64,000 nt of DNA from Actinoalloteichus fjordicus. GTDB taxonomy: Bacteria; Actinomycetota; Actinomycetes; Mycobacteriales; Pseudonocardiaceae. The stretch spans positions 3,224,001 through 3,288,000 of the forward strand of contig NZ_CP016076.1 of the NCBI RefSeq assembly GCF_001941625.1, written 5' to 3'. The notes under the pieces were generated by a model. That model was not told where the DNA came from. It ran no database searches and saw only the letters and a list, made by a program, of their open reading frames with translations. Position numbers and translations under genes: made by a program. Shown in pieces: positions 26,661-35,214 of this stretch (position 1 is the stretch's first letter; every line of letters starts with the position of its first letter).

Positions 26661-27764
26661 ATGTCCGGTTCACCAGCGACGCCCCGCACGACGACCCGAC
26701 GGGGAGCCGCCGTCGCGGTGGCGGCCGTGCTCGCCACGGGAACGGGCGTGCTCGCCCCGACCGCCCCCGCCGACACCCCGAGCCGCGAGCCCTATGCGGG
26801 CTACGTCTTCGTGTACTTCACCGGCGAGGGGACCGCCGACGGGGAACAGGTCTACTTCGCGGCCAGCCGAGGCGACGACCCGTTGGCCTTCGACGAGCTG
26901 GGCGGCGGGCGGCCCGTGCTGACCTCGGACCTCGGCGACCGGGGAGTACGTGATCCCTTCCTCATCCGCTCGCCCGAGGGCGACCGGTTCTTCCTGATCG
27001 CGACGGATCTGCGGATCCACGGCAACGGCGACTGGGACGGCGCGCAGCGACACGGCAGCCGCTCGATCATGATCTGGGAGTCCGAGGACCTGGTGACCTG
27101 GTCCGATCAGCGGATGGCGACGGTCTCGCCGCCGACGGCGGGCAACACCTGGGCACCCGAGGCGTTCTGGGACGCCGACCGCGAGGTCTACGTCGTCTTC
27201 TGGGCCTCCACGCTCTACGCGGCCGACGACCCGGACCACGTCGGCGACAGCCACCACCGGATGCTGTACGCCACGACGCGGGACTTCGTCGAGTTCAGCG
27301 AGCCTGCGGTGTGGGTGGACCCTGGCCACTCGGTGATCGACTCCACGCTCATCGAACACCAGGGCGCCTACTACCGCTTCACCAAGGACGAACGCGACGC
27401 GAGCGCGTCCAACCCCTGCGGCAAGTACATCGTCGCCGAACGCGCCGAGGATCTCCTCGACCCGTCATGGGACCTCGTCGCCGAATGCATCGGCCGGCCG
27501 ACCGAGGACGGCCCCGGCATCGAACGGGGCGAAGGACCCACGGTGTTCAAGTCGAACACCGTGGACAAGTGGTACCTCTTCATCGACGAGTTCGGCGGCC
27601 GAGGCTACGTGCCGTTCGAGACGACCGACCTCGCCGAGGGCCGATGGACGATGTCGCGTGACTACGACCTGCCTGCCTCGCCCCGACACGGCACGGTCCT
27701 GCCGGTCACCCAGGCCGAGCACGACCGGCTGACCGAGGCCTTCGCCGCGCAGGCCCCCCGGTGA
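26661..27764 (+). CDS. secreted glycoside hydrolase family 43 protein
   Basis: A 367-residue protein with an N-terminal signal peptide (basic TTTRRGAAV then AVAAVLATGTGVLAPTAPA) and a five-bladed beta-propeller GH43 domain. GDRGVRDPFLIRSPEGDRFFLIATDLRI carries the general-base region (Asp in VRDPF). NTWAPEAFWD carries the middle Asp/Glu region, and GIERGEGPTVFKS the general-acid Glu. GH43 enzymes act on arabinan, arabinoxylan, xylan or galactan side chains; the subfamily cannot be assigned by eye. GGGAGGGAA precedes ATG 26661. It is followed by a secreted beta-helix protein and preceded by a sugar-repressor-like operator, so plant polysaccharide use is likely. Confidence 0.87.
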   Translation: MSGSPATPRTTTRRGAAVAVAAVLATGTGVLAPTAPADTPSREPYAGYVFVYFTGEGTADGEQVYFAASRGDDPLAFDELGGGRPVLTSDLGDRGVRDPFLIRSPEGDRFFLIATDLRIHGNGDWDGAQRHGSRSIMIWESEDLVTWSDQRMATVSPPTAGNTWAPEAFWDADREVYVVFWASTLYAADDPDHVGDSHHRMLYATTRDFVEFSEPAVWVDPGHSVIDSTLIEHQGAYYRFTKDERDASASNPCGKYIVAERAEDLLDPSWDLVAECIGRPTEDGPGIERGEGPTVFKSNTVDKWYLFIDEFGGRGYVPFETTDLAEGRWTMSRDYDLPASPRHGTVLPVTQAEHDRLTEAFAAQAPR

Positions 27765-27942
27765 CACCACACATGGCGGTCCGCTGCGGGCGGGCCGGTT
27801 CGGCGAACCCGCCCCGCCGCCGCCTCGATTCGATCGGTACCCGGCCGGATGCCCGGCCTGCCGGGTCCTTCACGACAGTTCCCCGCCCGGCCCACCGCCC
27901 CGTCGCGGGCCGTCGGCGGGCTCGACACGCGAAGGAGACCCC

Positions 27943-29169
27943 ATGACCAGTCCGACGGCATCACGCTGGCTGCGCCTGTTGGTCGGCGCCGCCATGGTCG
28001 CGACGGCGGCCCTCACCGGCGCGGCCGAGGTGCTCGCGCCGCCGCAGGCCTCGGCCACCGCTGACGACGCCCGGCCCGCTGCCGCCCCCGCCGACACGGG
28101 CGCGAACATCCCCACCCAATGCGGCGGCGGTACGTTCCACGCCGAGGCGTACCTGAACGGCAGCACCTGGACCGCCCGCCGGGGCACCTCGACCGTCTAC
28201 ACCGGCAACGACATGCGAGCCGCCGTGCAGGCGGCGATCGGCAGCCTCTCCTCGGGACGCACCACCAAGGAGCGGGTCGTCGTGTGGAGTTCCGGCTCGA
28301 TCAGCGCCGGAACCCGAATCTCACTGCCCAGCTACACGGTGCTCGACGTCTGCGGCACCATCAACGTCACCGGATCGGGCTCGGGCGACCAGGCCCCCGT
28401 CTACGCCAGGGGCGCCACCGACATCGAGGTGCAGAACCTCAGCGTCACCGGCTCCCCGCTGTACGGCATCTTCATGCGCAACGTCACCAACGTCCACCTC
28501 GGACAGATCGACATGCGGCTGTCCGGCGGCCTCGGCATCCGCATCGACAACCGAGGGGACACCAGCGTCCGCAGCAGGAACATCCGGATCGACAACGTCT
28601 TCGTCTCCGGGGCCAGCGCGCACGGCGTCGAGACCTACGGCGTCGACGGGCTGACCATCGGCACCGTGACGGCCCGCAACACCGGCGAGTCCGGACTGCT
28701 GCTCAACGACACCATCAACGCCACCGTGACCAGAGTGGACGGTCAGGGCACCGGGGCGGGCACCGGGTACGCGGCCTTCCGCATGGCCAACCGCAACGGT
28801 CGCGTCGGCAGCAGCTACCCCACCAACATCCGCGTCGGCGAGGTCATCGCGCGGGGCGGCGGCCGGGGGATCTTCTGTGTCTCGGAGAGCGGCGGAGCGG
28901 TCATCGACCGGGTGGACATCGCCAACACCGGCAACAACGCCATCCTGATCGAGAACTGCCACAACGTGACCATCGCCGCCCAGAGCGGCACCGTCACCGG
29001 CCCCGGGGACATCCGGCTCGCGGCGCGGACCGAGTTCGCCCCGAATTCCAACATCACCATCCAGAATCTGACCGTGACCAACTCCGCCGTCACGGAGAAT
29101 CCGTGCAACGGCAGCAACATCACCTTCCGCAACATCACCCGGGTCAACAGCGGCTACAACGTGTGTTGA
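27943..29169 (+). CDS. secreted right-handed beta-helix protein (polysaccharide-lyase/GH28-like fold)
   Basis: A 408-residue protein with a signal peptide (RWLRLLVGAAMVATAALTGAAEVLA) and an Ala/Pro linker. From about residue 110 to the end it has the regular short strands of a right-handed parallel beta-helix: IEVQNLSVTGS, VHLGQIDMRLS, IRIDNVFVSG, LTIGTVTARNTG, ITIQNLTVTNS. Asn and Cys ladders are frequent. This fold is shared by pectate lyases, polygalacturonases and related enzymes, but no specific catalytic signature was recognised, so activity is open. AAGGAGA precedes ATG 27943. It follows GH43 by 178 bp and may be co-expressed. Confidence 0.75.
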   Translation: MTSPTASRWLRLLVGAAMVATAALTGAAEVLAPPQASATADDARPAAAPADTGANIPTQCGGGTFHAEAYLNGSTWTARRGTSTVYTGNDMRAAVQAAIGSLSSGRTTKERVVVWSSGSISAGTRISLPSYTVLDVCGTINVTGSGSGDQAPVYARGATDIEVQNLSVTGSPLYGIFMRNVTNVHLGQIDMRLSGGLGIRIDNRGDTSVRSRNIRIDNVFVSGASAHGVETYGVDGLTIGTVTARNTGESGLLLNDTINATVTRVDGQGTGAGTGYAAFRMANRNGRVGSSYPTNIRVGEVIARGGGRGIFCVSESGGAVIDRVDIANTGNNAILIENCHNVTIAAQSGTVTGPGDIRLAARTEFAPNSNITIQNLTVTNSAVTENPCNGSNITFRNITRVNSGYNVC

Positions 29170-29194
29170 GGCCGTGATCCGCTCAGCCTCGCCT

Positions 29195-29228
29195 GGTCGG
29201 GCGCGGAGCCTCGGCTCGGCGCCCGACC
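29195..29228. terminator. terminator hairpin after the beta-helix gene
   Basis: GGTCGGGCGC (29195-29204) pairs perfectly with GCGCCCGACC (29219-29228). The 14-base loop contains a further AGCC/GGCT stem. It lies between convergent genes. Confidence 0.65.
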
Positions 29229-29426
29229 GACCCGGTGTCGCGGAACCGGCTGACGCCTGCGCACCAGTCCGGGCGACCTCGAGGGGTGCGTGGCCGCGCT
29301 CCACCGCTCGGCGGGCTCATACAGGCCGAGCGGGCCGGACGCCGTGTCCGTGCCATCCATCGCGAGGGTTTCTGCCCGCCTCGGTGGTCACCTCGGCCCG
29401 CGACCAGGCTGCGGAGCCCCTGGCGG

Positions 29427-29954
29427 TCAGCCCGCCGAGGCCGCACGCAGGAGTCGGAGCTGGCCGATCTCGGCGACGTTCTTCGTCAGCTCGGTGTTGA
29501 CCCAGGCGAGCATGTGGGCGACGGTCAGCTCCGGGCTGTCCCGCCACGGGAACGGCGCGGGCGCGTCCAGATCCGCGTCGGTGAGCCGATCCGACACCAC
29601 GGCCCACTCGTCACGCAGCCCGCGCAGCCAGTCGATCGTCGGGGCACCGGGGCCGGGCCAGGCGATCTCGGTGCGGTCGCGGGGCGTCCTGCCCTGTGCG
29701 TGATCGATCGTCACACTCCACCACCACCCGACATGCCAGGTCAGCCACGCGATCGTCGGGACAGGGACCGGATCGGGCTCGACCTCGGCGAAGTCCGCCA
29801 CCCAACCGCCGTCGGCGTCGGGCCGCATCGTCCAGCAGGGCCTGCCGGGCTCCCAGCCGAAGTCCGCAGGCGTCAGCTGCGCCAGGTGGAACTCCGTCAG
29901 TGCCCAGGTCAGGTCGAACTGCCAGCGCAGCAGCTCGGCACGGGATGTCGACAT
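29427..29954 (-). CDS. DinB superfamily protein
   Basis: A 175-residue four-helix-bundle protein of the DinB/YfiT-like group. It shows LLRWQFDLTWALTEFHLAQL in helix 1, TIAWLTWHVGWWWSVTIDHAQG with a metal-binding His in the middle, and LTVAHMLAWVNTELTKNVAEIGQLRLL with the second conserved His near the C-terminus. Members are metal-binding proteins often linked to mycothiol- or bacillithiol-dependent transferase activity in actinobacteria, but function is seldom known. CACGAT on the reverse strand (29961-29966) 6 bases before the ATG may be its -10 box. Confidence 0.8.
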   Translation of the reverse strand: MSTSRAELLRWQFDLTWALTEFHLAQLTPADFGWEPGRPCWTMRPDADGGWVADFAEVEPDPVPVPTIAWLTWHVGWWWSVTIDHAQGRTPRDRTEIAWPGPGAPTIDWLRGLRDEWAVVSDRLTDADLDAPAPFPWRDSPELTVAHMLAWVNTELTKNVAEIGQLRLLRAASAG

Positions 29955-30100
29955 CGGCCGATCGTGTCACGCCCGCGACTCTGAGCCACAGTGCTTTTGT
30001 GCCCGCGCCTGCCTGCGGTGGTGTGCAGGCGGGCGCGGGCGGTCGTGGGATGTCGGGAAGCGGAGGTCTTGACCCGACGTGAGCGGCTGTGCTGATCTGT

Positions 30101-30118
30101 AGTTGGTCTGGACCAACT
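30101..30118 (+). promoter_or_regulatory. DasR-type operator (dre-like) before the GH84 gene
   Basis: A perfect 8-bp inverted repeat, AGTTGGTC-TG-GACCAACT, directly upstream of the ribosome binding site at 30123-30128. Its core TGGTCTGGACCA differs in one base from the TGGTCTAGACCA core of the sites bound by the GntR-family regulator DasR in Streptomyces, which senses glucosamine-6-phosphate and controls N-acetylglucosamine and chitin genes. Confidence 0.75.
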
Positions 30119-30132
30119 TCCCAGGAGGTCCC

Positions 30133-32058
30133 GTGTTTCCACGCTCGTCCCGTACCGCCGCCCTGGTCGCGCTGCTGTCCGCCCTCGCGCTGTCGGCATC
30201 GGGGACGGCGGTCGCAGCTGAGGAGGGCCCCGTGTCCACAGTGCCGATCGTGACTCCGACCCCGCAGCAGATCACGCCCAACGGCCGCGACGTCCGGGTG
30301 CCGCGCGAGGTCGCGCTGGTGCTCGGCGCCGAGGTCGACCAGTCGACAGAGGACCTCGTTCGCCGCACCCTCCGCCAGGCGGGCGCCCACGACATCCGAG
30401 TCGACGGACGCGCCGAACTCACCGTGGTGGTCGGTGCGATCGACGATCCGGTGGTCGCCGACGCGTTGGCGGACGCGGGCGGCGAACGACCCGACGAACT
30501 CGTCCCCGAGGGCTATTCGCTGGCGGGGGCGGCCCGCGGCCGAGGCGGCCTGGTGGCCCTGGCGGGCAACGACGGCGACGGCGTCTACTACGCCGCGCAG
30601 ACCTTCCGGCAGCTCGCCCGCGACGGCGCCCTCGCTGCCGTGTCCGTCGTCGATCACCCCGTGATGGCCCTGCGCGGGAGCATCGAGGGGTTCTACGGCG
30701 CCCCGTGGTCACACGCCGACCGCCTCGATCAGCTGGCCTTCTACGGCGACGTCAAGGCGAACACCTACGTGTACACGCCGAAAGACGACCTCTACCTGCG
30801 CGAACGGTGGCGCGAGCCGTATCCGGCGGAGGACCTCGACGAACTCGAGGAGCTCGTCACCGAGGCGACCACCCATCACGTGCAGTTCACCTACGCCGTC
30901 TCGCCGGGACTGTCCATCTGCTATAGCGACCCGGCCGACCTCCAGAGTCTGACGGACAAACTGGACTCGCTCTATCAGCGCGGCGTCCGCAGCTTCTACG
31001 TCGCCTTCGACGACATCGACTACACCGAGTGGAACTGCGCAGGCGACCGGGAGCACTACGGCGAACCCGGTCAGGCGGCCGCAGGCCGCGCGCAGGCGGA
31101 GCTGCTCAACGCCGTTCAGCGTGGATATCTCGACACCCTGCCCGACGCCAACCCGCTGCAGATGGTGCCCACCGAGTACTCCGACGTCGAGGACTCGCCC
31201 TATAAGACGGTGCTGCGCGAGACGCTCGACGAGCGGATCGTCATTCAGTGGACCGGCACCGACGTCGTGCCGTCCTCGATCACCGTCGAGGACGCGGAGC
31301 GGGCCGCGCAGGTCTGGGGCCGCAAGGTCTACCTCTGGGACAACTACCCGGTGAACGACTTCGGGCAGACCGCAGGCAGGCTGCTGCTCGCCCCCTACGA
31401 CAAGCGAGACGCCGAACTGGACTCGGCACTCAGCGGCATCGTGCTCAACCCGATGAACCAGGCCGCGCCGAGCAAGGTCGCGCTGTTCGGCGGCGCGTCG
31501 TTCGCGTGGAACAGCCGGGACTACGACGCCGACACGACCTGGCGGGCCGCCGCCGACTACCTGGCCGACGGTGACCCGGACACCGCACGTGCACTGCTCG
31601 CGTTCTTCGACACCTCGCACCTGGCGCCGACCTTCGGCGAGGTGCCGTGGCAGCCGCAGTCGCCCGCGCTCCAGGCCGAGATCGACGCGGTGCGTGACCA
31701 GCCGCACGGCGAGCCGCTGGACCGACTACGGGAGCGCGCGAGGCTGCTGGCCACCGCCTCGGAACAGATCCGGGCAGGCGTCGACGATCCGGCCTTCGCG
31801 GCCCAGACCAGGCCGTGGCTGGACGCGTTGACCCTGTGGGGCGGCGCCCTGGAGTCCACGATCGACGGCATCGACCGGGCCGAGGACGATCCGGCCGGTG
31901 CCGACCGGGCCTTCGCGCACGCGGCGGAGTTAGCCCGGGAGGCCGCGGCGATCCAGACGATCCCCGGCACGACGCGACCGCAGGGGCCGATCAAGATCGC
32001 CGACGGCGTGCTGGACGTCTTCATCGCCGACGCACCGGGGCTCGTCGGCCGAGGCTGA
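30133..32058 (+). CDS. secreted GH84 beta-N-acetylglucosaminidase
   Basis: A 641-residue secreted enzyme. GTG 30133 was chosen because AGGAGG lies 4 bases upstream and a clean signal peptide follows (RTAALVALLSALALSASGTAVA). Residues 20-165 resemble the N-terminal non-catalytic domain of family 84/20 enzymes. The catalytic barrel begins at LRGSIEGFYGAPWSHADRL, the GH84 hallmark, and contains the catalytic Asp pair D293-D294 in YVAFDDIDY. A helical C-terminal region follows. The family removes GlcNAc with retention by substrate-assisted catalysis. The DasR-like site just upstream suggests induction by amino sugars. Substrates could be glycoprotein, chitin or peptidoglycan fragments. Confidence 0.92.
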   Translation: MFPRSSRTAALVALLSALALSASGTAVAAEEGPVSTVPIVTPTPQQITPNGRDVRVPREVALVLGAEVDQSTEDLVRRTLRQAGAHDIRVDGRAELTVVVGAIDDPVVADALADAGGERPDELVPEGYSLAGAARGRGGLVALAGNDGDGVYYAAQTFRQLARDGALAAVSVVDHPVMALRGSIEGFYGAPWSHADRLDQLAFYGDVKANTYVYTPKDDLYLRERWREPYPAEDLDELEELVTEATTHHVQFTYAVSPGLSICYSDPADLQSLTDKLDSLYQRGVRSFYVAFDDIDYTEWNCAGDREHYGEPGQAAAGRAQAELLNAVQRGYLDTLPDANPLQMVPTEYSDVEDSPYKTVLRETLDERIVIQWTGTDVVPSSITVEDAERAAQVWGRKVYLWDNYPVNDFGQTAGRLLLAPYDKRDAELDSALSGIVLNPMNQAAPSKVALFGGASFAWNSRDYDADTTWRAAADYLADGDPDTARALLAFFDTSHLAPTFGEVPWQPQSPALQAEIDAVRDQPHGEPLDRLRERARLLATASEQIRAGVDDPAFAAQTRPWLDALTLWGGALESTIDGIDRAEDDPAGADRAFAHAAELAREAAAIQTIPGTTRPQGPIKIADGVLDVFIADAPGLVGRG

Positions 32059-32080
32059 GCCTGCCTGCGAGCGGACCGAC

Positions 32081-32117
32081 ACCGGCTCGGGCGATCTCCT
32101 CGATCGTCCGAGCCGGT
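32081..32117 (+). terminator. terminator hairpin after the GH84 gene
   Basis: A 16-bp stem with one G-U pair (32081-32096 with 32102-32117) and a 5-base loop, 22 bp after the stop codon. Confidence 0.7.
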
Positions 32118-32268
32118 TCCGTCGTGGCGGTCGGCACCGGGCGGCTCTGTCCCCGCCTTCTGCGGCATCGACCTGGCAGCGGCCTGTCCGACGGCCACCG
32201 TCGCCGGAACCGGCCCCGTAGTGCAGGGGTCGGTGATCGTCCGCAGAAGCCGCGGCCGCCTTGATCGA

Positions 32269-32604
32269 CTACGCGGGCGTCTGCTGATGGACGAGCAGTC
32301 GCCCGCCGTCGCCGTGTCGCAGGTAGGTGCTGGCCAGCGTGGCGGTGTACGTCGATGCGCCGCGCCGTCCCGCGAAGGTGTAGACGACGGTCGCGGTGTG
32401 CTCCGTCTCGACCAGCCGTTCGTCGGTGAACGAGGTCTCGTCCCAGCCCGGCGACGAGTTCATCGCGTCGATGCACTGAGCCTTGTCGAGCACGGCACCG
32501 GGGACGATCACGAGAGCGTCCTCGTGGAGGACGGCGGCGTAGTCCTCGCCGCTGCCGTGGGCCAATCGTCGCTCGACGGCAAGCAGCTCCTGCAGCACGG
32601 TCAT
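32269..32604 (-). CDS. NTF2-like / SnoaL-DUF4440-type small protein
   Basis: A 111-residue protein matching the cone-shaped NTF2-like fold: an N-terminal helix pair (LQELLAVERRLAHGSGEDYAAVLHEDALVIVPG) followed by a curved sheet (ERLVETEHTATVVYTFAGRR, STYTATLASTYLRHGDGGRLLVHQQ). Such DUF4440/SnoaL-like proteins bind small ligands or act as hydrolases or isomerases; none of those activities can be assigned here. The ATG at 32604 lies only 15 bp from the divergent TetR start. There is no room for a Shine-Dalgarno site, so it is probably translated from a leaderless message. Confidence 0.8.
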   Translation of the reverse strand: MTVLQELLAVERRLAHGSGEDYAAVLHEDALVIVPGAVLDKAQCIDAMNSSPGWDETSFTDERLVETEHTATVVYTFAGRRGASTYTATLASTYLRHGDGGRLLVHQQTPA

Positions 32605-32619
32605 ATATACAGTGTACAT
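32605..32619. promoter_or_regulatory. 15-bp bidirectional leaderless promoter with palindromic operator
   Basis: The whole spacer between two divergent start codons. Rightward, TACAGT (32608-32613) plus 6 bases leads to ATG 32620. Leftward, TACACT (reverse strand of 32611-32616) plus 6 bases leads to ATG 32604. The overlap of the two -10 boxes, TACAGTGTA (32608-32616), is itself a palindrome around 32612 and could be the TetR operator. Confidence 0.65.
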
Positions 32620-33168
32620 ATGGAGGCGGATAGACCGACGCTCACTCGACGGCGAGTCCTGGCTGAGGCGCTGGTACTGGTCGACACGGAGGGCACCTCG
32701 GCCTTGGGCGTGCGTCGTCTCGCCGCGCGGCTGGGCGTGACTCCGATGGCGCTGTACAACCACGTGGGCGGCAGACAGGACCTCGTCGACGGCCTGGCCG
32801 AGACCGTGCTGGCCAAGGCCCGCCTCAGCCCGGCGGATCGATCGCCCTACGAGACGATCGTCGCCCAGGCAGACGCGCTCTACCGCGCCTACCGCGCCCA
32901 CCCGAACGTCGTGCCCCTGATCCGGCTCGCCTGCGGACGAGGCGACGAGATCGCCCATCCGTTCCTGGCCGTCGAGCAGGCCTGTCGGGCGGCCGGGCCC
33001 ACGGCGGACCCGGTCGCGATCTGGATCTCGGTGAACGCGCTCGCCGCCGGGTTCGCCGAGTACGAGGCCGCCGGGCACGCGGTCGGCCACGACTTCGAGA
33101 CCTCGTTCCGGTCCTCGGTGGAGACGCTCGTGCGGGGCCTGCTGCCTGCGGCACGGGCTCCGTCGTGA
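32620..33168 (+). CDS. TetR family transcriptional regulator
   Basis: A 182-residue TetR-like protein. The N-terminal helix-turn-helix is ALVLVDTEGTSALGVRRLAARLGVTPMALYNHVGGRQDLVDGLAE (about residues 17-61), close to the TetR/TetR_C subgroup with YNHV instead of the usual YYHF. The C-terminal ligand domain is Ala/Val-rich and helical. It starts 15 bp from the divergent NTF2-like gene and is very likely autoregulated together with it through the palindrome in the shared spacer. The inducer is unknown. Confidence 0.85.
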   Translation: MEADRPTLTRRRVLAEALVLVDTEGTSALGVRRLAARLGVTPMALYNHVGGRQDLVDGLAETVLAKARLSPADRSPYETIVAQADALYRAYRAHPNVVPLIRLACGRGDEIAHPFLAVEQACRAAGPTADPVAIWISVNALAAGFAEYEAAGHAVGHDFETSFRSSVETLVRGLLPAARAPS

Positions 33169-33248
33169 TCCGCCCGGCTCCTGACGGCGGTGTTCGGCGG
33201 CAGTGCGGTGCGAACCGTCGCGGCGGCGTCGGTTCCGCTGCCGCCGGC

Positions 33249-34664
33249 TCAGGTGCACATCTTGTCGGCCACCGGTTCGGGACCCGCCTGCTGCGACACG
33301 TGGAAGGTCACGGGCAGGTTCTCCGCGCCGCGTCGGGACAGGTCGGCGATGCCGACGACGACGATCTCGATCCAGTTCTCGTCGCCGCCGGGGACGACCG
33401 TCGACTGACCGATCGCCAGTCCCAACGCGGTACACGTCTCACCCGGTGCCTCGACGAAGAAGTCCACGAACCCGGTGGTGCTGCTTCCGGTGCTGTCGTC
33501 GGCGCTGACCGCGACTCCGCCGCCGCCGGGCCCGGTCGCCCCGCCCGCCGCATACTTCGAGCCGTCCTGACTGGTCATCCCGAGGGCGGCCGTCACCCCG
33601 ATGGTGACCGCGCCGTCCGATGTCTCGTTCGTGCCGAACAGCGGGACCACGAGTTCCCGTGGATCGGGCGGTGACGTGCTCGGTGTCGGTGTCCCCGACG
33701 GGCGGTCGGAACGCGGCGAACCGGGCTCCGACGACGGCGGGACGTCCGGCAGCGTCGACTGATCGACGCTGCCGAGCGGCGACTGTCGTGTCTGCTGGAG
33801 GACGGCCAGCCCGATCAGGGCCGCTCCGGCGATCGCCGCCGCTGCCAGCGTCCTGCCGAGCGTACGAGGCAGCGGACGACGCGGGCGCGAGGCGTACGCC
33901 TTCCCGGCGGGTGCGGACGTCGGACCTCGAGTGAGGGCGAGCCTGCTGACGCCGCCGGTGGCGAGACGTTGGGGGAGCGGCCTGCCCAGCGCGCCGAGTT
34001 CGCTCTCGGCGTGCCGGTGGATCTCGTCCATCGTCAACGGGGTCGGTGCGGAGAGCGCCCGCAGCAATGCCGCGGTGAAGGCGGTGTTGCGGTGCCCCCG
34101 TGGCGCGTGCGAGGGAGTGGTCGCGGTGGTAGAGGTGAGGATGTAGGTGCCCTCGAGGTCCAGCTGGCCCGCCACGAGGGCTGCCGGGCTCGCCATGGCG
34201 TTGACCGCTCGACCCGAGAAGCAGCAGTCCAGGATCAGCACCCGTGCTCGCGCCCGCGACCGGCTCAGACCGCGTTTGATCACGTCCAGCGGCAGCGCTG
34301 TGAAGTCCAACAGCTGCGGATCGGTATGAGCGGCGGCCAGATAGAGCGCGCCGTCGTCGTCGAGCATGCCGTGACCCGCGTAGTAGACCAGGAGCAGGTC
34401 GACGGCCTCCTTGCCCGCGCGGGACAGCGTCGCACCGACGTGCGCGGTGTCTGTCCGGCCTGCCTCGTCGAGGTCGAGTACGACGCAGTGCTCATCGGGG
34501 TCGCTGCCGAACAGACCGCGCAGTGGGTCGCGGAACGCCGCCTGCAGGTCGGCGAGGTTGTTGCGCACCGAGGGGATCGGAGGGAGGTCGTCGGAGCCGA
34601 AGGCGCTCGCTCCGATGAGGACCACCCGGCTGGCGCCGCCGTCGGCGAACCAGATGTCGGCCAT
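33249..34664 (-). CDS. membrane-anchored caspase-family (C14) protease
   Basis: A 471-residue protein. Residues 10-245 form a caspase-like p20/p10 fold: SRVVLIGASAFG start, VYYAGHGM with catalytic His98, and LILDCCFSG with catalytic Cys148. Residues 269-290 (LGRTLAAAAIAGAALIGLAVLQ) are a transmembrane helix, followed by a Pro/Ser/Thr-rich linker (about 300-345) and an outer C-terminal domain of about 125 residues ending in a Cys near the terminus. This keeps the protease inside and a sensor- or binding-like domain outside. It begins 6 bp after the EACC1 gene, so the two form one unit. The family acts as a conflict or cell-death effector in bacteria; targets are unknown. Confidence 0.87.
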   Translation of the reverse strand: MADIWFADGGASRVVLIGASAFGSDDLPPIPSVRNNLADLQAAFRDPLRGLFGSDPDEHCVVLDLDEAGRTDTAHVGATLSRAGKEAVDLLLVYYAGHGMLDDDGALYLAAAHTDPQLLDFTALPLDVIKRGLSRSRARARVLILDCCFSGRAVNAMASPAALVAGQLDLEGTYILTSTTATTPSHAPRGHRNTAFTAALLRALSAPTPLTMDEIHRHAESELGALGRPLPQRLATGGVSRLALTRGPTSAPAGKAYASRPRRPLPRTLGRTLAAAAIAGAALIGLAVLQQTRQSPLGSVDQSTLPDVPPSSEPGSPRSDRPSGTPTPSTSPPDPRELVVPLFGTNETSDGAVTIGVTAALGMTSQDGSKYAAGGATGPGGGGVAVSADDSTGSSTTGFVDFFVEAPGETCTALGLAIGQSTVVPGGDENWIEIVVVGIADLSRRGAENLPVTFHVSQQAGPEPVADKMCT

Positions 34665-34670
34665 GCGCCT

Positions 34671-35066
34671 TCACTCCCGCTCGGGTGCGGTCAGCTGTTC
34701 GACCTCGCGGATCACCGCCACCGGATTCCGCGCCCGCTGCACGTCGACGTGGACCTGTCGGCCGTCCGGCGCCGTGACGGTGATGGTGACGTCGGATCGG
34801 CGTTGGACCAGCCAGGTCGACATCGACCGGGCCACCACCGCGCCGGTTCCCCCGGCGCCGAGTGCCACCAGCAGGACGTCTGCCAGCGCGCCCATCTCGC
34901 CCTCGGCGCCGGGGCGGCGCCGGAGCTCGAGTCTGCCCCGCAGCGCGTTCTCCCGAACCAGCCAGTTCCGGAGTGCGCCCAGCTGGTCCGACATCCCGGG
35001 TCCGCGCACGGCGAGACTCAGCGCGGCAGGGGCGATCGCGTCGGCGGAGCGGTCGATCGGGTGCAT
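34671..35066 (-). CDS. effector-associated constant component EACC1-like protein
   Basis: A 131-residue protein. Its core (RGRLELRRRPGAEGEMGALADVLLVALGAGGTG, then AVVARSMSTWLVQRR, SDVTITVTAPDGRQVHVDV) matches the effector-associated constant component 1 family: a beta-strand start, a predicted hydrophobic/glycine-rich helix, then a helix with a WL-x-RR motif and a beta-hairpin. In multicellular bacteria EACC1 is coded next to caspase or trypsin-like effector genes in predicted conflict systems. Here it directly precedes the caspase. A partner or inhibitor role is inferred from such linkage; no biochemical role is known to me. Start ATG 35066 lacks a clear ribosome binding site. Confidence 0.8.
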   Translation of the reverse strand: MHPIDRSADAIAPAALSLAVRGPGMSDQLGALRNWLVRENALRGRLELRRRPGAEGEMGALADVLLVALGAGGTGAVVARSMSTWLVQRRSDVTITVTAPDGRQVHVDVQRARNPVAVIREVEQLTAPERE

Positions 35067-35214
35067 GAGGTCATCATGCCACCGTGGGTGATCAGGCGGC
35101 TTCGAACAGTTCGTCCGCGACGGAGTCGGGGGCCAGGCTCGTCGAGATCGGCGGGCGGACGTCGTTCACGCGGACGGGTCGACCTGTCGTCCGCCACGCG
35201 GCACAATCACGGCG

